Of a stretch of 59,375 bases of DNA, positions 8,089-16,543 are shown piece by piece (position 1 is the stretch's first letter; every line of letters starts with the position of its first letter). The stretch spans positions 1-59,375 of the forward strand of contig NZ_FIZY01000034.1 of assembly GCF_900060185.1 (NCBI RefSeq), written 5' to 3'. This DNA comes from Grimontia marina (GTDB lineage Bacteria > Pseudomonadota > Gammaproteobacteria > Enterobacterales > Vibrionaceae). The notes beneath the pieces were generated by a model. The model had not been told where the DNA came from and did no database searches. It saw only the letters and a program-made list of their open reading frames with translations. The position numbers and the translations under genes were made by a program.

Positions 8089-8092
8089 AATT

Positions 8093-8189
8093 GGCTATAA
8101 CAAACGGCTCCACCGGACAATTTTTTTGTCACCTTTTTTGTTCCAAAAAAGCCGCCAACAAAATTTGCGCGGTGAACCGGGCGTTATGT
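8093..8189 (+). repeat. attC-like cassette junction 3 (best candidate)
   Basis: ATAACAAACGGCTCCACCG near 8096 is imperfectly complementary to CGGTGAACCGGGCGTTAT at 8170-8187, giving a ~97-bp element with paired ends ATAAC/GTTAT and CACCG/CGGTG. Size, spacing and its position right after one gene and 15 bp before the next fit an attC site. The terminal GTTATGT departs from GTTRRRY at one position. Confidence 0.5.
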
Positions 8190-8204
8190 TACTGAGGAGA
8201 GATT

Positions 8205-8339
8205 GTGGGCTTAGCTCAAACATTCGAATTTGAATATCAAAGCACAGAAGAAATTCAATCATTTATTAATAATCTTAATAAAACAGTAAGGCTTCAATTT
8301 GAAAAGGATCTTTGGACAGTTTCAGAGTTTGAAGGCTGA
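8205..8339 (+). CDS. Microprotein, 44 aa
   Basis: GTG start at 8205 preceded by GAGGAGA at the proper distance. The protein reads MGLAQTFEFEYQSTEE, then an Asn-rich helix and a C-terminal FEKDLWTVSEFEG. It has no signal peptide or known domain. It is followed after 3 bp by a second microprotein gene. The strong ribosome-binding site and tight coupling argue that it is real. A toxin-antitoxin-like pair or cassette cargo is possible but unproven. Confidence 0.5.
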   Translation: MGLAQTFEFEYQSTEEIQSFINNLNKTVRLQFEKDLWTVSEFEG

Positions 8340-8342
8340 AAA

Positions 8343-8474
8343 ATGATGTTTGAAATCAGAATTGTTAGTAAAGGGTTGTATTGCCATCGCTCTGGGGATT
8401 ACTTTAGTTTTCTTGGTTATTTTCTAGAGCAACTCTCCGGCGTTTTCGGTGCAGTAACAATTGAAGATGTGTAA
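8343..8474 (+). CDS. Microprotein, 43 aa, coupled to the preceding one
   Basis: ATG 8343 (or 8346) starts 3 bp after the preceding stop, so it is probably translated by coupling. The sequence begins MMFEIRIVSKGLYCHRSGD, then a hydrophobic YFSFLGYFLEQLSGVFGAV stretch. This could be an amphipathic helix or a marginal membrane segment. I do not recognise the family; it may alternatively be the remnant of a longer gene. Confidence 0.45.
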   Translation: MMFEIRIVSKGLYCHRSGDYFSFLGYFLEQLSGVFGAVTIEDV

Positions 8475-8500
8475 CGATACGTAACATAACAAATAAGAAT

Positions 8501-8530
8501 AAGTGTCGCGTAGCCGACACTTTATTTGGG
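8501..8530 (+). terminator. Terminator-like hairpin after the microprotein pair
   Basis: AAGTGTCG (8501-8508) and CGACACTT (8515-8522) form a perfect 8-bp stem with a 6-base loop, followed by TATTTG. The remainder to 8756 shows no gene. Confidence 0.5.
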
Positions 8531-8756
8531 TGTTGAACAAGCCCGTCCTTTATTAAGTAAATTGCTCGGATGAGTACAGAGAGGATGCCCGCCGGTCACT
8601 GATTGACAGGCGAGCGCCGCCATAGTTTTAGTTATCCGAATTGGACTGTGGCGAACGCAACACCTAACTCGAAATTGTCCAAATCTGAGTCAGCTGCAAA
8701 AAATTGGGCTTGTGAAAATATGGGCTCTCAATATGAGAGCCCAGCCACTTATTGCT

Positions 8757-10751
8757 TCACTTCGCCGCATTTGGCATCGACAACTCGACGGTTACAGGAC
8801 AATGATCAGATGGCCTTGCTTGGTCACCGCAATACGCACCTCTTCCGTAGTCAGCACCTTTGGCATAAATCTTCTCCGGTGAATCCGTTAACGAAGTAAA
8901 GAGACTATCTCCGACAATGATATGGTCGATACCGCGATGACACGAATAGACTTTTTCAACATACCCCTCTTTAGACGGACAGTCATATTTGTACTCACCA
9001 TCTATCTTCTGCCATTCCAAATGAAGCTTGGCACCTTCAGGAGAATTATCATTAAGCTCATGAAACACTGAGCCAATTTGAGTGTTTGGCAATATAGGAT
9101 CTGACGGTTTTGAACCATCCAATCGCGCTGTCATTTTGTTGCGGAACTCTTTTACAAAGTCTCTGTTGAAATCTCCCAGCAAAATAAACATCTCTCCATT
9201 GGTTGCACGTTGGTCAATCCATGCCTCTAATGCTGGTATCTGGTCACGTAGCATCTGACATCCCTCAATGTTTCGTTCAGAAGCTCCGGTTCTTGGCTGG
9301 CTAACGGGGTCTGACCGGCAACTAGATTTGAGATGTACATTAAGTATTTTCACCATTTCGCCATTCACACCCAAGGTCAACTCAAGTCCTGGGCGAGTTC
9401 GATAGGCGGAAGGTTTACAACTGGCAGGGTTTTCGAGAATGACCCTATCTTCCTTCCTGCAAACCGATACACTTTCCACCAATGAATATGAGGCGTTTTT
9501 TGCCAACGATTTGCGTACTGCATAACCCACCTGCATAGGCACCCCATCGACAGCTTCAAACATCACTACATACTCGTTTTTAGGTAAGATGCTTTCGATA
9601 GCCTCAGCGTCACTGACCTCTTGAAAAGCGTATACATCAGAATCCAGTTCGATGGCACGCTCTTGTAGTGCAGCGACTTTCTGTTCAAATGCTTCTATCG
9701 TTCTTAGTGGCAATGATTGTTGTTTGGTATTTGCTGGCCAATTTAAACCACTGTGGGCGTTGCAGTAAGTTAAATGACGGGGCTTACCTTTACTCTTGGC
9801 AACGTTATCGTCCCAGTTTACGTCATCTCTGCCACAGAACGTTGCCCATTCCTGAAAACGTTCACGGCTCATCATATGTTCAAGGTTCCAAGTGGTGATT
9901 TTTAATTTGACTTCTCCACTCCATACACCAAATGTTTCATTTAGGGGCACCAGTGGTGTCATGTCGGTATTGGGCTGAATCCCATTAGCAGACATTGCTC
10001 CCATTAAAGCACGGCCAAACAATGTTTCATCGACGACATATGGGTTAACTGTTCCCTGGATATCAGCAATCGCCATTGTTCGTTTGAGCTCTTTATCGTC
10101 TACGGGATCCAGTTGATGCCACTTGTAAAGGGTATCGAGTTGATTTTCAAACCAGCGTTCACTGCCAGGAGGAAGGTCGTAAACGGTATAGAGGTATGCC
10201 ATCGCTCGGGCGACGTTGCCTTTATGATCTTCCCGAGGCTCAAATTTTCCGGTTGTTGATTCACTGTAGAAGTCGATGTTTTGAGTTGGGATAGCACTCA
10301 CGCCATTATCATTCACCCACCACTTTTTGGTTTGATTGTCGGGGATTTCTGCGAAAGGTTTACTGCCGCGCTCTGCATTGACCTTGCTGAAGGTTGGGTA
10401 GAGATGATGCAGATCTGATTTCATCATAGATCTGTCTCGGGAACCTTTGAATTTTGATTGAGGCCATGTGTGCTCAGTATTGACGATGTTATGGTTGGGG
10501 ATAGTCGTGGTCGGAAAATACACACCGGTATATACAAGCTTTACCTGCCCGTTTTCGTTATCAATTTCTGAAAACATTTTTTCACGTGCGTTGCCATAGT
10601 TGAGCGTCTTTTGTGGTTTGTAATCACGCTGAAGTAGCTCTAGCAACGCTTCTCCGGTTTGGTCTGAAGCGATCATCTCGGCGTGAAGTCCCGAAGCACA
10701 TATTGCCATCAGTGAAGCAATAAATGGCCAACATTGTCTGTGTTTACCCAT
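8757..10751 (-). CDS. Secreted two-domain nuclease: endonuclease I plus EEP nuclease
   Basis: 664 aa with a Sec signal peptide (about residues 1-24, ending GLHA). Residues ~30-270 match the endonuclease I (EndA/Dns) fold, with NTEHTWPQS at 91-99 and DLHHLYPTFSKVNAERGSKPF around 113-133. From about 284 to the end is an exonuclease-endonuclease-phosphatase domain (KITTWNLEH; VYAFQEV; LGDFNRDF; GIDHIIVG; SDHCPV), the Mg-dependent DNase I fold. It should be periplasmic or extracellular and degrade DNA, for nutrient, biofilm or self-protection roles as for Vibrio Dns and Xds. Both domains appear intact. It is preceded by AAGGATTG at the ribosome-binding position. Separate nucleases are the familiar arrangement, so the single-chain fusion is notable. 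Confidence 0.85.
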   Translation of the reverse strand: MGKHRQCWPFIASLMAICASGLHAEMIASDQTGEALLELLQRDYKPQKTLNYGNAREKMFSEIDNENGQVKLVYTGVYFPTTTIPNHNIVNTEHTWPQSKFKGSRDRSMMKSDLHHLYPTFSKVNAERGSKPFAEIPDNQTKKWWVNDNGVSAIPTQNIDFYSESTTGKFEPREDHKGNVARAMAYLYTVYDLPPGSERWFENQLDTLYKWHQLDPVDDKELKRTMAIADIQGTVNPYVVDETLFGRALMGAMSANGIQPNTDMTPLVPLNETFGVWSGEVKLKITTWNLEHMMSRERFQEWATFCGRDDVNWDDNVAKSKGKPRHLTYCNAHSGLNWPANTKQQSLPLRTIEAFEQKVAALQERAIELDSDVYAFQEVSDAEAIESILPKNEYVVMFEAVDGVPMQVGYAVRKSLAKNASYSLVESVSVCRKEDRVILENPASCKPSAYRTRPGLELTLGVNGEMVKILNVHLKSSCRSDPVSQPRTGASERNIEGCQMLRDQIPALEAWIDQRATNGEMFILLGDFNRDFVKEFRNKMTARLDGSKPSDPILPNTQIGSVFHELNDNSPEGAKLHLEWQKIDGEYKYDCPSKEGYVEKVYSCHRGIDHIIVGDSLFTSLTDSPEKIYAKGADYGRGAYCGDQARPSDHCPVTVELSMPNAAK

Positions 10752-11669
10752 AGAACAATCCTTACTCTAGTTATGAAATAACTCAGCGGTATCTGCCTGC
10801 TGAATAGAATAGTGCAGCGATGGGTTAATACACATGACTACAAATCAGGAACTGATTCACATCAAAATGTCTAAGTATCTGTTCTCATGTTTTTTCAAAT
10901 ATAAGTGATATTCCATTTAAAACAGACAATTAAAAAATAAGCACTTTATGACCTAATTCACTTCAATCTTCGCCAACTGCAGATAACCAAAAGCAGTTTG
11001 ACGAAGTAAGCCAACCGAAATGACGTTTCATACTGGATAAAATTTGATCCCTTAAAACTGAATAATCAGGCAAGGGAAATATCAATAAAAAAACAGGCTA
11101 AATTGGTTTAGTTCGGCTGAGACAGCGAGAAAGGGTTTTGCCGAGTGGATGAAAGTATCCGCTTGATTCGCATGAACCCAAAGCAATGGAAACACGAGTA
11201 CAGTGCTTGCCAAAAGGTAACCATCTTGGAGTGCTCTTATCCTCGGCTCAAATACAAAGGACAAGCATTCGTGCTAACAAAACGTTTCAGTTTGAACGCT
11301 ATGGCAGTATCAGGTGAGGGGAACTAAGTCAGGGGAACTGAGGGGGACTTTACTCAAAGGGATCTACTATAGTCTCCCCTAAAAATTATAAAACAATGAT
11401 TAAATTAACATATCAGTCCAATCCAGCATCGGCGCCACACTGAAACGAGCTGACGGGTTGGACACACTCTCAGACAGAAAGCCTGATGATGAGTTTTGGA
11501 TGTCAGTTGTTTCGTTCAGCATGGATAAACCTCATTGAATTTGGTCATGCGAAAGCACCGTCCGATTGCAGTACCTGATAAAAAAGTGTGCGGATTCTAC
11601 CTTAACTCTTGCATTTGCCCAAGTTGTGAAGGTGCGGCACACCAACATCCCACCTGCCGTCAGAAACAA
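10752..11669. other. Intergenic region with decayed sequence
   Basis: About 920 bp. The part near 10752-11000 should hold the nuclease promoter. At 11316-11351 the motif GGGGAACT/GGGGGACT repeats three times, and a related GGGGGACTTTT occurs at 7190-7200 beside the gene remnant there. A 60-codon plus-strand frame (11145-11327) has no support. It is probably remnant mobile DNA. Confidence 0.5.
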
Positions 11670-11698
11670 AAAGGGCATAGCTCAATGCTATACCCTTT
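11670..11698 (-). terminator. Terminator of the DUF2024 gene
   Basis: The minus strand forms AAAGGGTATAGC / GCTATGCCCTTT (12 pairs including one G-U) with a 5-base loop and a T-run. It lies 24 bp after the DUF2024 stop. Confidence 0.8.
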
Positions 11699-11721
11699 AT
11701 TTCTCAAGGATTTCCCCATCT

Positions 11722-11982
11722 TCACACAGGGCATCCTTCCAGCTTGTATATCGCATATCCTTTTTCGTTGATCTCACCATCAAATTCGGGCAAGTCAGCA
11801 GTGGTATGGCAAAACGCACAGTTGCCAGATTTTACTGTGGCATCCGCCTCACCAATCTCAACGAGCCAAGCCTTGGCATATTTCACTGCCAATTCGTCGT
11901 TTTTCTCTCTCAGTAATACATCAAAGTGCATAATTTTGCCGGAAGATGCCGTCGCATAAGTGTCGTACACATGTATTGCCAT
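11722..11982 (-). CDS. DUF2024 family protein
   Basis: 86 aa. It matches the DUF2024 pattern: IHVYDTYATASSGKIMHFDV at the start, a central helix with KYAKAWLVEIGE, then CAFCH and GYAIYKLEGC. It is small and soluble, with unknown function. ATG 11982 is chosen over an upstream frame extension because AAGGAGA precedes it and the family begins here. It is divergent from the MarR regulator across a short region containing a palindrome, which suggests control by that regulator. Confidence 0.85.
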   Translation of the reverse strand: MAIHVYDTYATASSGKIMHFDVLLREKNDELAVKYAKAWLVEIGEADATVKSGNCAFCHTTADLPEFDGEINEKGYAIYKLEGCPV

Positions 11983-12144
11983 TTCTATCTCCTTGTTAAT
12001 CGCTTTAAAAACAGTCACGCAGATCGGTTGAAAAACAACCCTTTAGGAATAATAGTGAAATAACCTATTGATTTAAATGGAATACTAGGGCTTCAGACTA
12101 CTACTCATAGTCATGCCTAATTTTCAATTATGAGATCCCTCTGC

Positions 12145-12171
12145 AATATAGTTCTGTATCGAAACTATATT
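12145..12171. promoter_or_regulatory. Candidate MarR-type operator
   Basis: AATATAGTT and AACTATATT form a perfect 9-bp inverted repeat with a 9-base spacer, midway between the DUF2024 gene and the marR-like gene. The piece TCGAAACTA (12159-12167) recurs inverted as TAGTTTCGA at 12211-12219, 31 bp before the regulator start, giving a possible second half-site. Confidence 0.55.
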
Positions 12172-12249
12172 CAAAATACGTATCCTGCTAGAATTGTCAA
12201 CTAAGAGTTGTAGTTTCGAATAAAAACTGTCGGCAAACAGAGACGATAC

Positions 12250-12813
12250 ATGAGCACCATCAATCCATTAACTGACATCCTGGAACGCATTGTCACTCTG
12301 CACCGAAATGAAGTGCGTCTTGTGGGTGTGGAATATGGCCTTCATCCAGTGCACCTTGAGGTGCTTTATTACCTTTCCCGTTGCAATAAATTCAGTGACA
12401 CACCTGCTGCTGTCACTGAATTTCTAGGGACCACAAAAGGCACCACATCTCAATCCATCACCCTGCTGGCGTCGAAAGGCTTCCTGAACAAGGAAAAAGA
12501 CCCTGATGATCGCCGTGTCACCCATTTGGTGTTAACAGAAAAAGGAAAAGAGGTCGCGAGTAAGGCTATTCCCCCCGTTGTTTTGATAAATGGATTGGAG
12601 CAATTGGGCAACGACAGTGAGGCGTTGCGCGAACAACTCGAAACCTTACTGCGAAGCATGCAAAAAGCCACCAACAGCGCTAGTTTTGGGGTTTGCAAAA
12701 CCTGTAAGTTTCATCAGCCCGTCTCTGATGGTGTATTCTTCTGCAAATTAACCAAAGAAACCTTGGACTTGGAAGGTGGAGAGTTACTGTGCCGTGAGCA
12801 CACTATTAAGTGA
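12250..12813 (+). CDS. MarR-family regulator with a cysteine-rich C-terminal tail
   Basis: 187 aa. Residues ~5-135 form a MarR winged helix (recognition region TKGTTSQSITLLASKG, wing DPDDRRVTHLVLTEKGKEV). The tail adds Cys149-x2-Cys152, His155, Cys165, Cys181 and His184. That set could bind zinc or an iron-sulfur cluster or act as a redox switch; ordinary MarR proteins end near residue 145. It is divergent from the DUF2024 gene with a palindromic operator between them. The ligand is unknown. Confidence 0.85.
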   Translation: MSTINPLTDILERIVTLHRNEVRLVGVEYGLHPVHLEVLYYLSRCNKFSDTPAAVTEFLGTTKGTTSQSITLLASKGFLNKEKDPDDRRVTHLVLTEKGKEVASKAIPPVVLINGLEQLGNDSEALREQLETLLRSMQKATNSASFGVCKTCKFHQPVSDGVFFCKLTKETLDLEGGELLCREHTIK

Positions 12814-12982
12814 GAGAGTTTGCTGACTTGTAATGAACTACCTAAAACGAGGCGTGTCTCACTAATCGGATGCTTGTCTATAATCTACAATTATCTAAAG
12901 GCATACCACGGTCACGGCTTGGCGGATGCGTGATTTGTTTGCTGTGATAGAATGTAGCCCTCAGCCTGATTTTTGAGGTCTT

Positions 12983-13441
12983 ATGGCCAATCTTTCACAT
13001 TTAATTGCCCGGGCTCAGTCACTTTGCGAGCAACGAGGTGTTCGACTTACGACACAACGTGAGCGGGTATATGAGATTATCGTTCAGAGTAAAAGGGCTA
13101 TCAGCGCCTACGATTTGCTGGACGTATTGCGGGAAACAGAGCCGCAAGCCAAACCACCAACGGTTTACCGCGCGCTCGATTTTTTGCTGTCTCAGGGCTT
13201 TGTGCACAAAGTGGAGTCAACAAATAGCTTTATTGCTTGCTGCCTCCCTGGACATGAGCAACATTGTTCACAGCTATTGATTTGTGACTCGTGTGGAGCT
13301 GTCGAAGAGTGTCACGCCGATACCCTGTCGACAGCACTGAAGCAAAAGGCCCATCAGGTTGGCTTTGCGGTGAGTCATCACGTTGTTGAAACACATGGAA
13401 CCTGTCACGCCTGCCAGGTGGCGACACATAAAATGCAGTAG
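12983..13441 (+). CDS. zur: Zinc uptake regulator Zur (Fur family)
   Basis: 152 aa. Fur-type winged helix (RGVRLTTQRERVYEII, then PPTVYRALDFLLSQGFVHKVES) followed by a dimerisation domain with the structural Zn site (CDSCGAVEEC and CHAC near the C-terminus). The short Cys-rich form with LPGHEQHCSQLLICDSC fits Zur rather than Fur. It represses zinc-uptake genes when Zn is bound. cheX follows 17 bp downstream and is likely co-transcribed. Confidence 0.9.
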   Translation: MANLSHLIARAQSLCEQRGVRLTTQRERVYEIIVQSKRAISAYDLLDVLRETEPQAKPPTVYRALDFLLSQGFVHKVESTNSFIACCLPGHEQHCSQLLICDSCGAVEECHADTLSTALKQKAHQVGFAVSHHVVETHGTCHACQVATHKMQ

Positions 13442-13458
13442 GACGGTAAATAACAATT

Positions 13459-13920
13459 ATGCGCGCTGAATTTGTAAACCCTTTTTTATCTTCGTTGGTT
13501 AACGTGCTGACTACCATGGCGCAGTTGGAAATCACGCCGAAAAAACCTCAGCTCAAAACATCTGAAATCGCCAAAGGCGATGTTTCAGGACTGATTGGTA
13601 TGGTGGGCCCAAAAACCAAAGGCTCTTTCTCTGTTACGTTTGAAGAAAAGCTGGCACTGGAAATCATGAGCCGCATGCTAGGTGAGCGCCCAAGCTCAAT
13701 CAATGCGGATGTCACCGACATGGTCGGTGAAATCACCAATATGGTGACGGGAGGTGCCAAACGCTTGCTGGCAGAAAAAGGCTTTGATTTTGACATGGCG
13801 ACTCCGGTTGTGGTGTCTGGCCGAGAGCACACCATCACCCATAAGAGCGAAGGCCAAATAATTATCATGCCATTCGAATGTGAGCATGGCCGCGCTTATA
13901 TCGAAATTTGCTTCGATTAA
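13459..13920 (+). CDS. cheX: CheX-type chemotaxis protein
   Basis: 153 aa, full-length CheX/CheC-like fold. The CheX phosphatase signature E-x2-N is present (MVGEITNMVTGGAKR). It probably dephosphorylates a CheY-like response regulator. The pairing with zur is a familiar Vibrio gene order as I recall it. A terminator follows directly. Confidence 0.85.
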   Translation: MRAEFVNPFLSSLVNVLTTMAQLEITPKKPQLKTSEIAKGDVSGLIGMVGPKTKGSFSVTFEEKLALEIMSRMLGERPSSINADVTDMVGEITNMVTGGAKRLLAEKGFDFDMATPVVVSGREHTITHKSEGQIIIMPFECEHGRAYIEICFD

Positions 13921-13938
13921 GCTAACAAATCCAATAAG

Positions 13939-13968
13939 AACGCCGCATCATCGATGCGGCGTTTTTTG
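13939..13968 (+). terminator. Terminator of zur-cheX
   Basis: AACGCCGCATC / GATGCGGCGTT stem (13939-13962) followed by a T-run. It lies 19 bp after the cheX stop and between convergent cheX and pgi. Confidence 0.9.
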
Positions 13969-13993
13969 TTTTCTTACGTTCAGAGTTTAGTGT

Positions 13994-15646
13994 TTATGCA
14001 CGCCATTGTTTGAACGCGTTTATCAGACCATTAGTAGAACTGTCATGGCTGGTCACTTCATCCTGATCTGCCAGTTCGGGCAGAATTTGGTTCGCCAGCT
14101 GTTTGCCCAGCTCTACGCCCCACTGGTCAAAGCTGTAAATGTTCCAAATCACGCCCTGCACGAAGATTTTGTGCTCGTACATCGCAATCAACGCACCCAA
14201 GCTGCGAGGGGTAATTTGCTTCACCAAGATTGAGTTGGTTGGGCGGTTACCTTCAAATACTTTGAACGGTACCAGATCCGCCACTTCCTCAGCCGACTTA
14301 CCTGCCTCTGCAAATTCCGCCTCTACCTGCTCACGGTTTTTACCGAATGCCAGTGCTTCAGTTTGCGCGAAGAAGTTCGCCATCAGTTTAGGATGGTGAT
14401 CGCTCAGCGGGTTGTGGCTGATAACAGGCGCAATGAAGTCGCATGGGATTAGCTTGGTGCCCTGGTGGATAAGCTGGTAGAACGCATGCTGACCATTGGT
14501 GCCAGGCTCACCCCAGATGATTGGGCCAGTCTGGTAATCAACAGATTTGCCGTCGCGGTCAACATACTTACCGTTTGACTCCATGTTGCCTTGCTGGAAG
14601 TATGCCGCAAAGCGATGCAGGTATTGGTCATAAGGCAAAATCGCTTCTGATTCCGCACCGTGGAAGTTGTTGTACCACAGACCAATCAGTGCCAGCAGCA
14701 CTGGCAGGTTTTCGGTGAACGGCGAGCTTTGGAAGTGTTTATCCATGTCGTGTGCACCGGCCAGCAACTCAACAAAGTTGTCGTAGCCAATTGCCAGACA
14801 GATAGACAGACCAATCGCTGACCACAGTGAGTAGCGGCCACCAACCCAGTCCCAGAACTCGAACATGTTTTCGGTATCGATACCAAACTCAGCAACGGCT
14901 TGAGCGTTTGTAGACAGCGCAGCAAAGTGTTTCGCTACATGCGCCTGATCTTCTGCTGACGCCAGGAACCAATCGCGCGCAGACAAGGCATTGGTCATGG
15001 TTTCTTGCGTCGTGAAAGTTTTTGATGCAATCAGGAACAGGGTTGTTTCTGGATTCAGATCTTTCAGGGTTTCCGCCACGTGGGTTCCGTCAACGTTTGA
15101 AACAAAATGCAGGTTCAGGCGCGTTTTGTAGGCTGCCAGTGCTTCGCTCACCATATAAGGACCCAGATCCGAACCACCGATACCGATGTTCACGATGTCG
15201 GTGATTTCTTTACCGGTGTAACCTTTCCACTCACCATTGATAAGACGTTCGGAGAAACCTTTCATTTTCTCCAGCACAGCGTTAACTGCTGGCATCACAT
15301 CTTCACCATCTACCATCACTGGCGTGTTGCTGCGGTTACGCAGGGCGACGTGCAGCACGGAACGACCTTCAGTATGGTTGATCTTGTCACCAAGAAACAT
15401 CGCTTCAATAGCGCCTTTTACTTCCGTTTCATCAGCCAATGCGAACAGTTTGTCCAGCGTTTGCTCGCTAATCAGGTTCTTTGAGTAGTCCAGCAAGATA
15501 TCGTTGCCGAATTGCACGGAGAACTTATCGAAACGGTTCGGATCGTTGGCGAAAAGCGAGGTGAGGGTCAAATCCTGCGCATCTTCAAAGTGAGCCGTCA
15601 GCGCTTTCCATGCTGCGGTTTGCGTCGGATTGATGGACTTCAACAT
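13994..15646 (-). CDS. pgi: Glucose-6-phosphate isomerase
   Basis: 550 aa, the usual length. It interconverts glucose-6-phosphate and fructose-6-phosphate in the cytosol. Motifs include [20 protein letters not shown]-like [23 protein letters not shown] and the C-terminal [23 protein letters not shown] regions. ATG 15646 is selected because AAGGAACA precedes it and homologues begin [10 protein letters not shown]; a further upstream ATG only adds 14 unlikely residues. Monocistronic, convergent with cheX. Confidence 0.97.
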   Translation of the reverse strand: MLKSINPTQTAAWKALTAHFEDAQDLTLTSLFANDPNRFDKFSVQFGNDILLDYSKNLISEQTLDKLFALADETEVKGAIEAMFLGDKINHTEGRSVLHVALRNRSNTPVMVDGEDVMPAVNAVLEKMKGFSERLINGEWKGYTGKEITDIVNIGIGGSDLGPYMVSEALAAYKTRLNLHFVSNVDGTHVAETLKDLNPETTLFLIASKTFTTQETMTNALSARDWFLASAEDQAHVAKHFAALSTNAQAVAEFGIDTENMFEFWDWVGGRYSLWSAIGLSICLAIGYDNFVELLAGAHDMDKHFQSSPFTENLPVLLALIGLWYNNFHGAESEAILPYDQYLHRFAAYFQQGNMESNGKYVDRDGKSVDYQTGPIIWGEPGTNGQHAFYQLIHQGTKLIPCDFIAPVISHNPLSDHHPKLMANFFAQTEALAFGKNREQVEAEFAEAGKSAEEVADLVPFKVFEGNRPTNSILVKQITPRSLGALIAMYEHKIFVQGVIWNIYSFDQWGVELGKQLANQILPELADQDEVTSHDSSTNGLINAFKQWRA

Positions 15647-16002
15647 AATTATTGTTCCTTTGTAGACATAGCCTGTTATCGCGGGCACTGCCTTCCCACG
15701 GTACAGAAGCAGGCCGCCTTGTTTCGGGGCAGCCTCCAGAATCGCATAATGGTATACCCAAACTTCCTGAAGGTGTAGGTTTCAGGGTTCCTGAGTACAA
15801 GATGTCACCGACATCAACTCTAAGTCCTGTATACTTTTAGCCATATCAAAATATCGCCACTAGATTACAGGCACAAAGGGCGTGACAGTTTGCCACGAAA
15901 AAATTGCTGCAATGTTGCGCTAGGTCAGTGACGACCGATTAACCAACTTGGACTCGCAGCGTCACGCACTCTACCCAAATTTTTTAAAGCAGGTTGTTTT
16001 AA
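15647..16002. other. pgi/yjbQ divergent promoter region
   Basis: 356 bp with no gene. It separates the divergent pgi and yjbQ genes, so it should contain both promoters. I see no distinctive RNA element. Confidence 0.5.
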
Positions 16003-16422
16003 ATGTGGACACAAAAAACAATTAGCCTACGTCCCCGTGCAAGGGGCTTCCACCTGATCACCGACGAAGTGGTAAAGCAATTACCGGAAATTCGTAGCTT
16101 GGAAGTCGGCTTGGTAAACCTGTTTATTCAACACACTTCGGCCAGTCTGACACTCAATGAGAACGCCGACCCAACAGTGAGAAGCGACATGGAGGCACAC
16201 TTTAATCAGTTCGTGCCGGAGCGCGCACCGTATTACCAGCACACCTACGAGGGCGACGACGATATGCCCGCACACATCAAGGCCTCGTTGCTGGGAGCAA
16301 GTATAATGATCCCAATTAGCAATGGAAAATTAGCGCTCGGGACTTGGCAGGGTATTTATTTTGGCGAACATCGTGACCACGGTGGGATACGACGAATAAT
16401 TGCTACGTTACAAGGTATTTAA
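16003..16422 (+). CDS. yjbQ: YjbQ family protein (UPF0047)
   Basis: 139 aa. The family core is complete: [20 protein letters not shown], then [20 protein letters not shown] and [12 protein letters not shown] with conserved His/Asp/Glu residues. Family members are reported to have weak thiamine-phosphate-synthase activity; the physiological role is unclear. Confidence 0.92.
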   Translation: MWTQKTISLRPRARGFHLITDEVVKQLPEIRSLEVGLVNLFIQHTSASLTLNENADPTVRSDMEAHFNQFVPERAPYYQHTYEGDDDMPAHIKASLLGASIMIPISNGKLALGTWQGIYFGEHRDHGGIRRIIATLQGI

Positions 16423-16466
16423 AACCCAAGAAACTCAAACAAGGCGAAAGTGATATCATCTTAAAA

Positions 16467-16484
16467 TATGAATTGGCATTCATA
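16467..16484. promoter_or_regulatory. Inverted repeat upstream of the diguanylate cyclase
   Basis: TATGAAT-TGGC-ATTCATA is a perfect 7-bp inverted repeat about 60 bp before the diguanylate cyclase start. It could be an operator, but no regulator is assigned. Confidence 0.35.
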
Positions 16485-16543
16485 AATTTTCTCACATTTG
16501 AATATGCGCTTCCTATAATTTCTAAAGGGCTTGCGGGGGTCAA

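Noticed and set aside
8603-8899. 98-codon plus-strand frame
   Set aside because: It runs into the 3' end of the nuclease gene on the other strand and has no start context or protein-like pattern.
11145-11327. 60-codon plus-strand frame
   Set aside because: No ribosome-binding site or homology I can recognise; overlaps an equally open minus frame.
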